Part shown: positions 54,901-64,000 of the stretch, in pieces
How the letters are laid out: every line of letters starts with the position of its first letter
How positions within the stretch are numbered: the first letter of the stretch is position 1
NCBI GenBank assembly: GCA_036250195.1
Contig: JAVHZZ010000004.1
Coordinates: 141,621,729-141,685,728 of the forward strand
Direction: 5' to 3'
Length of the DNA stretch: 64,000 nt
Origin: Mixophyes australis
Taxonomy: Eukaryota; Chordata; Amphibia; Anura; Limnodynastidae
Program-made: the position numbers and the translations under genes
The notes under the pieces: model-generated
Seen by the model: the letters and a program-made list of their open reading frames with translations, nothing else
What the model was told of the DNA's origin: nothing
Databases searched by the model: none

Positions 54901-56345
54901 GTTGTATCAGTTACCTGCAAACACAATGATTGGAAGCTTTTCTACACAAACAGAACAATCTAATTCTAATAAACTGAGCAAGTGATTCATTGTGGCCTCA
55001 CACATCACAATATAATAGTTTCCAAGTAGTGAGCGATCATCAAACAATTAAAAATACTTTTTAAGGGAGATTCAGGTCAACGCAAGGTGCCCACGGACAT
55101 CACCACAATGTCTGGCTGCGCACATTGCAGCCTATTGCGGTAAGGAATCTGCGCTCATTTTTGTGTGCACCTCTATGGGGAACAGGGTAAATTTGGCGAG
55201 GATTTCTTGACAACATTGCCGCATGTGGTTTTAGCTATCTTGGCTATCAGAATAAAAATAGGTAAACATTTAAATAAAGTACAATATTTCCCTCCCTTAC
55301 ATTATCTAAAAGCCCATTGTATTTCAGCATTGGGCCAGTCCTGCAGGGCCCTCCCTCACCTAAAGAGCCCCGACTCTATGCTGGTAACCCTGGCAGGTGT
55401 GTACCAGGGCAATATTAATAAAATCCTAGTAAATAACTTAGTAGTGCCCCCATTCCTAGTATATAAAATCATAGTGTCCCCGTTCTACTAGAAAAACAAT
55501 CTTGCAAATCACATACAGTAACTGAAAATATCTGTGTGATTTTTATTTACATTTTGTAGCAGTGCCTTACACCCATAATGTCATCATGGTTCCATATGTT
55601 GTTCCAGCAGTGTAACCTTAAATAGCTCACACATTATAGCTTAATTCATCAAGTGCCCTCTGATATCCCTGCTTGACATAATTTTAACTATCCCCTTTCA
55701 TGTCTGCTTCCAGCTAAGTCGATCATGTGATCCCCAGTTTGTAGTGTAGAGAGCATACTCTGTATTGACTCATGCAGAAGTGCACATTTCCAGTGTTAAC
55801 GGTGTAAGGGCGTGAGATGGAGAATACTTCCTCTTCTTCTCGTGCTGCTATTACTACACTAACACATCTATAACAATGGTCCCATTAGCTGACTTTTGTC
55901 ACCACGCATTTTCCTGCACGTTATTACAGAGTGTGACTGGTAAGTGGAGTTTTGCAGACCAAGAAGTGAGGCAAGAACCTAGTCTCTGCTGTCGCTCTGA
56001 TCATGGGAGGATCATCCCTGAGCATACATGTATGTATACACATGTTTATTCATATAGCACCATGCAGTGTACACAGCACCTTACACAATTCCAAGAAGCA
56101 AACACTATAGGATGACAATAACATGTGCAACAGGAAAAAACATGTTAGAATTTATGCCCCTAGAGTTAAATGGGTGACTGTACTTCAAGAAAAAGACAAG
56201 GTAACAAGTGCTGAAGTTTGGTATCCAAGTATCAAGTTGAAAGCTCTATCTTGAAGTTATGGTTCTGAGTGCCACAGGCATAGGCAGGGATTGCAGTTGT
56301 GCTACCAACCTGAAAGGTGAGATTTCAACTTGGACTTAAAGCTAG
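54901..56345. other. Unrecognised stretch with an L2-like tail fragment
   Basis: About 56038-56100 (CATGTTTATTCATATAGCAC, then CAGCACCTTACACAATTCC) looks like a diverged L2 tail in minus orientation. The rest, including the 108-residue frame at 55165-55491, shows nothing recognisable. Confidence 0.4.
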
Positions 56346-56351
56346 ATACGG

Positions 56352-56874
56352 CCTCATGTAGAGTTGGACACATTTATGTAAAAAATGCAGATGTGTGACA
56401 TGTCTGAAAACATAACACGTACATGTGTATGCTATATTACTATGTTAAATGAGTGCTTGATGAACATACATTTAAAGCAAATGAAACGCATAAAGACAAG
56501 TGCTTAGATCACTGTTGGGTGTGGGGTGGGGATAGACAATGTTTTGTGTTTTTACATTTAGTTCTTTGTGTTTTACATATTGCAAAGGTATAATCCGCAG
56601 CAGCACGGATCTTGCACCAGGGGTTGAGCACCCTTAACGGATTCACCTCCAGAGAGGTGTAATCCCTGTCTGAATGTCTTGTTTGAACTTGTCCTATGTT
56701 TGCCCGCCCCTTCCTTCCCCCATCCAACCTCTCTATGAGTAAGATGTAGTAAGTGTAAGATGCAGCCGAGTCTGCATACGGATTCAAGTGTGTGTATTTT
56801 TTGTGCACACACAGTACGGAAATGCATATTTTACCCAAAAAAAAGATACGTACAACCAAATCTACATGAGTCTC
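56352..56874. mobile_element. MITE with GCCTCATGTAGAGTTGG terminus
   Basis: The left GCCTCATGTAGAGTTGGACA and right CCAAATCTACATGAGTCTCA are inverted repeats with several mismatches about 520 bp apart. Related termini occur at about 141 and 9040. It is non-coding. The target duplication is unclear. Confidence 0.55.
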
Positions 56875-56879
56875 ATAAT

Positions 56880-57560
56880 TAGAGGAGTGGAAATTAAGAG
56901 CAGAGAAGTAGAGAGATTTATAGCTTTATTCCTATTATGTAAGGGAGTGTAGATTAGATGACTGCCCAAGAAGGTGCTAATGTTTCAAATCACTTAAAAT
57001 TCAATTTTTTTGGATCTATCTAACGTAATCTTGTGGGAGTCCTGGACAGAAAGGTTCTTCCCGTTGGGAGCAGGAGGTGTGTTACACTAACATTTTATTT
57101 TTGGGTGGAATTTCTCATTAATCTGTTAATCCCTTATGAGTGCTTGTCTAGTTTATAGTCTGTTAAATGGCAACACTGTTTTTCAGATAATTAGACAGCT
57201 GCACAAAAGAATAATCATCTGAAGATTACAGGCTTTATATAGTTGTAGTCTAGTTAGGGTGTTTTTAAAAAATATTTTTTATAGTTGTAGTGTAGTTAGT
57301 GTGGTTTTAAAAGACATATTCCATCAGAGAGGCCATTTCTCTATGTAATTTAAGCCTTCCTATTGACTTTTTTGTTTTACTTAGTAGAAAGCGAGTCAGA
57401 TGTCCACAAACTGTTTAAAAACATGGCATACGTATTTGAATGATTATACATATACTTTGATATTGGGTCAAACAATATTTTAGCAAAAATACTAGACAAT
57501 AATAGCAAAAAAAAAAAGTCTTCTTCTTATAATTATTGCAGTACCGTGTTAGCCAGAAAA
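56880..57560. other. Unrecognised non-coding stretch
   Basis: It contains a short local duplication (TATAGTTGTAGT.TAGTTAG near 57238 and 57281). Nothing else was recognised. Confidence 0.45.
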
Positions 57561-57561
57561 A

Positions 57562-58661
57562 TCTATGTGATGTTAAATACTTTTGTGTCAAAAAATACAA
57601 AAGTATTATAAGAATCATACCTTTATTGGCTAACCAAAACATTTTTTATTATATTTGCTAGCTTTCAAGCAAGTTTACAAATGAATGACTGAGGAAAAGG
57701 CACAACATTTAAGAGCTGTTACATCAAGAAATTTGTACAGTGGGGGGGGATACATCATTAAGATAAGCTAAAGTAATAAAACAAAGGTTTTCGTTAAGGA
57801 TAGAGGAGTAAAAGTCTTAAGAGTTCAGAGATCTGGGGGTAAATATATCAAGCTGAGAGTTTTCCAGCGGGTTTGAAAAGTGGAGATGTTGCCTATAGCA
57901 ACCAATCAGATTCTAGCTATCTTTTTGTAGAATGTACTAAATAAATGATAGCTAGAATCTGATTGGTTTTTCAAACCTGCCGGAAAACTCTCAGCTTGAT
58001 ACATTTAACCCCTGGAGTCACTTTGCTGTGGGGTGTGACGTGTGTCCATGTAGTGGGTCAAAAATCCAGGTGTTAGATTGAGCCCTTGAGTTAATGACTG
58101 GATGGTTCTTATCAGTTTAAATTCCCATATTTTGGTTTGGTCCAGGATGAATTTGCACATATACACAATGGGAAGTCTCATGTGTAAACACTTCTCTGGA
58201 CCAGAACACAGAATGACAGATTTAAAAGTCTTAATACTAAGAGGTCTTTTAAAAATGACAGGGAGAGAAAAATATGGAAATTCAAACTGATAAGAACAAT
58301 CCAGTCATTAACTCAAGGGCTCAATCTAACACCTGGATTTTTGACACACTTCACACCCCACAGCAAAGTGACTCCAAATCTCTGAACTCTTAAGACTTTT
58401 ACTTCTCCATCCGTAATGAAAACCTTTGTTTTATTACCTTAGCTTATCTTAATGATGTATCCCCACCCCCTGTACAAATTTCTTGATGTAACAGCTCCTA
58501 AATGTTGTGTCTTTTCCTCAGTCATTTATTTGTAAACTTGCCTGATGAAGGGGCCTCTGTGCTCTGAAAGCTAGCAAATATAATAAAAAAAAAAAAATTT
58601 GGTTAGCCACTCCTATAATACTTATGTCTTTTTTGACACAAAAGTATTTAACATCACATAG
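57562..58661. mobile_element. Inverted pair of Penelope-like element fragments
   Basis: Two arms, 57562-58133 (minus) and 58268-58661 (plus), are reverse complements. After removing the MITE in the left arm they are about 393 and 394 bp. The spacer (58134-58267) plus the right arm encodes, across frames, HFSGPEHRMTDLKVLILRG, then a RKIWKFKLIRTIQSLTQGLN-like stretch. This resembles the C-terminal GIY-YIG endonuclease region of Penelope-like elements. The 3' end has CTGATGAAGGGGCCTCTGTG, GAAAGCTAGCAAATA and TTTGGTTAGCC, typical of that group's tails. Tail-to-outside inverted copies are a known product of Penelope-like insertion. The frames are broken. Confidence 0.8.
57836..58011. mobile_element. 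Palindromic MITE with CTG target duplication, empty site known
   Basis: GGGGTAAATATATCAAGCTG and its mirrored right end bracket the GGAGATGTTGCCTATAGCAA interior. CTG occurs at 57833-57835 and 58012-58014. The opposite arm of the surrounding inverted repeat has the uninterrupted sequence (AGTCACTCCAAATCTCTG type, with CAA at 58375-58377), proving a 3-bp duplication and exact limits. The right arm of the MITE lacks the GGAGATGTTGCC segment. Confidence 0.92.
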
Positions 58662-59340
58662 ACTGCAATAACAGTAGTTTTTTACATTGACTTTTTTCTT
58701 CACACTCGTGCGTGCACATGAGCATTGGAGCAGAGCTCTGTAATGACTGCCAATGCCAGCATGCTATCGATCTCTTATAATGCTGTTCACATGTCCTGGC
58801 ATTCTGGAGCAGTAAGTTAAAACTTGAACTGATTTGTTCCTCTCTGATCAGGCAGGTGCTGGTGCAGGGCTCAACATGGAAGTACTCGTACGGGTTCTGA
58901 TCTATGTTCTTGAACACGGGCATCCTCATATCTAGGTGTTTTGTCTTCACTGACGTATATTCCTTTCAGGATAAAAAGGTTGTCAATGTATACAAATCCA
59001 AATGGTAGATAGGGAAAATTCAGTATTAATCCTCAATGGTCTGGTGCAATACATAGTTTGAATATGTACAGCATGCAAACGTTGAGGCTTTTTTAACATA
59101 GTTATCCAAAGCCATGATTTGCTGATAGAAGTAAAAGCCAAGCTACCCTTTTAGTGTTGCAGTAGGTATTGTTTTCCATAGCCTCATTAAGGTCAAAGCG
59201 CTTATTGCATTAATTCTTCAAAATAACAAACTCACAGTTATGCAGAAGATAAAATGGGTGGGGCTAGAACAGAAGTAAACAGATTGTTAGCAGCAACACA
59301 AAGTATTTCAACTTAGTAAATACTTATATATTCATGTGCT
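58662..59340. other. Unrecognised non-coding stretch
   Basis: No feature recognised. The 98-residue minus-strand frame at 58654-58950 has no domain. Confidence 0.4.
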
Positions 59341-59344
59341 GATG

Positions 59345-60090
59345 TGGTACTTGGACTTGCCTTGTCAAAGCTAATAGCGAAACGCGCGTCGGCGGACGCC
59401 GCGATCGCTGCTCTAACAAACATTACTCTGGTTAATGAAATCCTCTAATAGTGATTAAGTTAGGAATCGGATAGAAATATTCAGAGACGATTTGTCCACG
59501 AGGGCTGTCAGGGCTTATCAGCACCATCCAGATATTTTTGCCAACGCTGGCTTATGCAGATACATCATTGGTCCTCTATTAATTTATAAATGGGCCAAAG
59601 GTATTTTGAACCATTAGATTGAAAAATACCCTTTGAAAAAAAGAATAAGTAAGAAAAAAAGAAGGGATAACTTTTATCCAAGAAGGAACGTTTATAAGAT
59701 TGTAGATTCCTATAATTCTAGTGGATGACATAAGCAATCCTATCAGCCCTATCTGAGAACACTATAATTCAACGTGTCTTTCTATCTACATCGGCTGTTT
59801 ATTATTTGGGTGGTGTTTTAATGTTACTAAGAGGACAATATATGATTATATCTGAAGGGGTATGAAATGTGATTATATCAGTTATTAATGGCATGTAACC
59901 ATGTATATTATCTCAGCCTTTTCAGTATTTGAGAGCAGTGGCGCGGCAAGACAATTGAACATTGTCTATTTTAACTGTGCCAACTTAATCCTACAGTGTG
60001 TGATACATTTGCAACTTTTAATATTTCACTACTAGATTTTTTTGATTTACTTAATAAAGATTAATTTTAACTGAATTCATCATAAATAAA
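59345..60090 (+). repeat. Possible Penelope-like 3' region with GAAACGCGCGTCGG motif
   Basis: TAGCGAAACGCGCGTCGGCG at about 59375 is a type of motif found in 3' regions of Penelope-like and related frog repeats. The block ends with an ATTTACTTAATAAAGATT signal near 60050. No protein motif is readable with confidence. The core could be a degenerate hammerhead-type ribozyme (see findings). Element limits are uncertain. Confidence 0.4.
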
Positions 60091-60254
60091 CACTATATAT
60101 CAATCTTTCTATTCGGAGTGCTGCATGCTTTTCTGTTTCTCTCAGTCTTGGTAATGTGGTATACCTAGCAAACTGGTGTAAAGAAGTTGTAATGTCAACT
60201 CTGTATGAAACTAAGTTGCTTCATCTAACTTATGCATGAAGAGGATTAACCGTT

Positions 60255-60592
60255 CGGCCCGATATTACATTAGTGTGTACGCTGCAACGGTGAACGATTA
60301 TCATTCCAAAGCACATGGTATCGTTTGGTTTGGTTTTTAAACCAGTCCTGAGTGTATGCACTCAGGACCGGCAGTGTCCATAGATCTCTATGAAGTGTGC
60401 AGAGTCCCCATCATTTCAGCCGATGGTTATGACAGATGAAGAGCACAGATCTGAAGGTAAATTGTGTAAAATATGTATAGTGTGTACACATGAATCGGCA
60501 TGCTGATCAGGACCTTTTATTCCCTGTCATTAATAAAATCATTAAAGATGTGGCATCAGGAGAAATTTTCTGTAGTGTGTACCCAGCCTTAC
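60255..60592. mobile_element. MITE-like repeat, AGTGTGTACCCAGCC terminus
   Basis: The right end TTTTCTGTAGTGTGTACCCA has a partial mirror at the left (TTAGTGTGTACGC). Internally CAGTCCTGAGTG is mirrored as CACTCAGGACCG around 60346-60374. It is a non-coding, diverged copy. Confidence 0.45.
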
Positions 60593-60599
60593 TCTCTTG

Positions 60600-62770
60600 C
60601 CTCGAAGAAGTAAATTTATCAGTACTGTGATAGATGATGAGGGCTTTTCATGGGACCCACGCAATACTGAAGGTTTGAAAGCTTGCATGCTACCAGGGCC
60701 AACAGTAAATTATTGGTATTGTGTGGTCATCAGTCAATCCACAAGGTTATCAAGGCAACCTGAAATACATCAAGCAATTACAAGAATTTTAATCTCTCTG
60801 CTCTCCTTGTTAATCCCTATCACTACCCTTGTTAATCTAAATCACTCAGCACTAGACATATTCATTCCTCTAAGCCACTTAAATAAGTTGTTTTGTTAAC
60901 CTTTGTTGTAAGGAATGTCCTTCTTGCTGAAGTTATATTTAAAAGGTGGTTACCAAGCATAGATATGTTCATCAGTGACATAAAGTAGGCTGTATCGTAC
61001 TGTAAATAACCTTCATCATTCTAGTTCCCTAACCATTTTTACACAGATCTATAGTTGCCTTAGACATAAGCATATAAAGCCTTTGTTGTCTATGTAGAAA
61101 TAAAGCCACACCCCTCAAGAAGTTATAAACTTTGAACATTGTTGTAATTTAATTTGATTGTTCTAACATTGCCGTAGGAAGTTTTGTTTGAAGAGTTAAC
61201 ATGCTAAAAATATAGGTATACAAAACAAAAATACATTTGATGTCAGTGCTTATCCTGAACACTGCATATCTGTGTGTATCTAGCAAAATGAAAACAATCG
61301 TTCATATTTTGATCAAAACATTTAAGCCTGCATCCCAGCGTCAAGGGCACCTCATTGTATGCAGGTCCTTCACTGACCTATATGCATTAAACACCATTAA
61401 AATGCAGTTGAAATCATATGCACTCACCTCCCAGGTAAACAAACTAACAAAAGTCTCATTGCCATAGGAAGTTTTACTTAAAGAGTTAACATGCTAAATA
61501 TATAGGTGTAGTATAAGTTTTAGTACATTAATCAGTTCTCTGCTATATATAACCTAATCCCCATATACAAATAGAACTCAAACAATGAGATAAGATCAGC
61601 ACTTCCTAAAGAAAAAACTGTCCACAAAAGATTCCAATAGTTCATGCATCTTCTGCAACTCTGTCTCCAGGCAGATCCTGCAACAATGCTGCAGGTATCT
61701 GCCCTGACAAGGTGCTCCCACACACCAGCACACAAGTGTAATATCAGGAAATCAACCTGAATCTGTGTCATCAGCTACGCATTTCTTAACGTGTAGCTGG
61801 AGTTCATATCTAATCAACCTGTAAAATAATGTTTTTTCCCCAAAAAAACACCTAGCTGTTGACAAGTGCCCATATGCAGATGGTGCGTATTGGGGGACAG
61901 CCTTAACTGTCTCTATGTGAAATACATAGACACTTGTTTGCTAGTGCAATTTTTACTTTATTAATTTAATCATTGTAATAAAATACATCTTGATCCATGG
62001 GAAGGATTGTTTCTATTTTTATCCATCTAACTATTTCCTGGTAACTCCCATATAAATACATTGTGATTAACAGTATCAGCAGTATGTGCGTGGTGGCCGC
62101 AGATAGACACACCTCCAGTATGTGCACCCACACCCATAAGGTCTGTGTTTGAACGCTTACATAAAACATATGGAACTGACTTTTTCTATGTTTGTCACTT
62201 ACTGTTTCTCTTTGTTATGTTGATAATTAGATTGTATTGTCTTTGGTGCAGCCTCCTCTTGTTTAATACACTTTTTTTAATTTGTGAAATCGTTTTTTAA
62301 TTATTATTCATTATTAAATGAATCCCTCTAGTAAACATTATTGACTTTGTAAAGAGCGGCATGCTCAGTGTTGCTATATGAATAAACACGTATACACACT
62401 GGCATTTGCAGTTGTGTTATTATGTTATTTTAAGTACCAGTGGAAAATTGGCAGAATTAATGGGTTATTTGATGTCCCTGATTATTGTGAGAAGGGAAGA
62501 TAAAAATGTTAGTGGTGAGGTGACTAGACAAGATAAATAAGATCTACTACCGTTCTTTAAAGGACAACTCCACCTTCAGTCATATTTATTTTCTAAGTAG
62601 CCTTTCAATATGACAACAGACAAGCCTTTCCTCTCAACATTTATACATGCTAAACCTGGACAAAATAAACTTCGCCTTTCATTCACCCTAACCCTGCACT
62701 TGGTATGCCTGAACGCCCACATTTATCAAAATTACTCCAACTTCTGTAGAAGCTCCACCTCTTTTGAAGT
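60600..62770. other. Unrecognised stretch with one direct repeat
   Basis: About 61168-61222 and 61456-61510 are direct repeats (ATTGCC.TAGGAAGTTTT, then AAGAGTTAACATGCTAAA, then TATAGGT). Nothing else is recognised. The frames have no domains. Confidence 0.5.
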
Positions 62771-64000
62771 CCACGACTCAGGACTGTCCTGCTGAATCAG
62801 GAGAGTTGAGAGGTATGGATAAGCTTAGGTCTGTTCACTAGACCTACATAGCATATTTGGTATTAAATCTAAAAGCAATGGAAATAAACAAAACTGCCAG
62901 GAAGACACTGCTGTCTGAAATTCAGTATCAAGGCAGGGGAAGTGTTTGGGCATGAGTCTAAGACCTCATTTCCAAGCAGCCAATGCCTACCATAGCTTGC
63001 TGGGTCTTGTAGTTCCACATCAGTGCTTAATCTATTTTTCACATCCTACGATTATCTTGGCACCCAACTTTAAATCCGGCTGCATTTTTTTATGGAGCAA
63101 AGCAGATTTTGTAGTGAGCCAGTGTGGATTTTTATTTGCAAAATAAATGTATAATAAAACATTGACATGTACCAAGGTGATACATGAAACAAAGATGGTT
63201 CTTGCCATGTCTTATTAAAGATAAATGAGGCTCCAAAAAGCTGTATTTTAGTAAAAAAACAACAACTTGTAATTAAGTAAACGTTAATTTCATTCAATTT
63301 ATTAGGCCCAAAGATACATATTCGAAAATACAACCTGGTACCTGTGAGCACTGTTGGATCATCTAAGATCCAGCAGTGCCTGGCCTTATGTGAAGTAATA
63401 TGTATTAGTTGTATTGCTCTGGTTATCAAAAACTGCTATGTAGCCTTTGAAATGTTTGCACTCTCCCGCTTCAAAATCCATTTGTGTTACCTTCGCTGCA
63501 GATGTTAGCGCTGTGCATGTCACTGGCCGATTGCAGGACGGTGATGATGTCACAGAGGAGATGCAGACAGTGTTTAGTACTGCTTTTAATGCTTGTTTTC
63601 ACAATGGACTACCTGAATGGTAGTTTGCTAGCACAAACGTAGCACATAGCATGCCGCGTGGTATCCTGCTATGAAAACTACACTTTCCTTCCTGGTACTA
63701 CATTTTGGAGAGATATACTTGCAGAAAACTGCTGCTGTGGTTCACACTCATTTATTGGTCAATTGCTTTATTACATATATTATTTAAAGATTGAACTTTC
63801 CTTTTAAAGGGTGATTCAAAAGTAATAGCAGGCAGTTCTACAAAGTAATGTTTCTACTTTTGCCGCAAAGTGTGGTCCCTTCATAAACTGCAAATCTGCA
63901 ATTGGTAGCTCACTGTTTGCATTGAGGCACTTTCCAAAAGCAGAAAGTGGGTGTGCACTGTATTGAAATAAAAGCCTTTGTACACAATTAATTCTGTTGT
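62771..64000. other. Unrecognised stretch with hAT MITE fragments
   Basis: About 62771-62815 (ACTCAGGACTGTCCTGCTGA, then GAGAGGTATGG) and 62996-63020 (TTGCTGGGTCTTGTAGTTCC) look like fragments of the MITE families at 7516 and 25720. About 63500-63560 is locally GC-richer with GGTGATGATGTCACAG. No gene supported. Confidence 0.4.

Noticed and set aside
58541..58575. Hammerhead ribozyme in CTGATGAAGGGG...GAAAGC
   Set aside because: CTGATGA and GAAA are present, but there is no NUH cleavage triplet after a stem III and no convincing stem II. Better explained as the conserved Penelope-like tail.

Overview
The window looks like a piece of a large, repeat-rich vertebrate genome, most likely an anuran amphibian. 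The reasons are the mix of elements: a Tx1-type L1 LINE, L2-type LINE tails ending near AGCGCTTTACAA, many palindromic 'TTGCTATAGGCAACATC' MITEs, hAT MITEs, Penelope-like sequence and Harbinger-like DNA transposons, all AT-rich with no bacterial gene organisation. I found no host protein-coding gene, tRNA, rRNA or CRISPR array that I can support. Nearly all recognisable sequence is transposon-derived and most coding fragments are broken.

Layout. 1-6.6 kb: AT-rich sequence with a LINE tail (2.1 kb), a 5'-truncated L1 with an 18-bp target duplication (3.66-4.25 kb) and scrambled L1 fragments (5.4-6.6 kb). 6.8-9.9 kb: a repeated composite block and two hAT MITEs. 13-21.6 kb: palindromic MITEs, two minisatellites (49-bp and 34-bp units), a TA-flanked MITE nested inside another element, a TTAA-flanked MITE and L2 fragments. 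21.6-26 kb: mostly unrecognised AT-rich DNA with L2 tails and a very clean hAT MITE. 26.4-37.3 kb: a nested cluster, namely a minus-strand Tx1-like LINE split by a hAT element, a minus-strand LTR, then a 5-kb hAT transposon (32305-37284) whose transposase pseudogene is split by a large foldback and by a solo LTR. 37.6-40.3 kb: decayed minus-strand L1.

The best gene in the window lies in a 3.7-kb Harbinger-like transposon at 41632-45333. It has matching TIRs, a TGA target duplication, a TATA box and a complete three-exon gene for a 404-residue Myb/SANT-like protein. The transposase of the same element is reduced to a frameshifted C-terminal relic on the opposite strand. One palindromic MITE (13406-13580) shares its terminal sequence, which suggests it is a mobilised derivative.

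45.3-64 kb: an LTR-like block, an L2 LINE carrying a hAT MITE, tandem repeats, a near-perfect 170-bp palindromic MITE, a 1.1-kb inverted pair of Penelope-like fragments in which one arm carries a MITE and the other keeps the empty site, and long stretches with nothing I can recognise.
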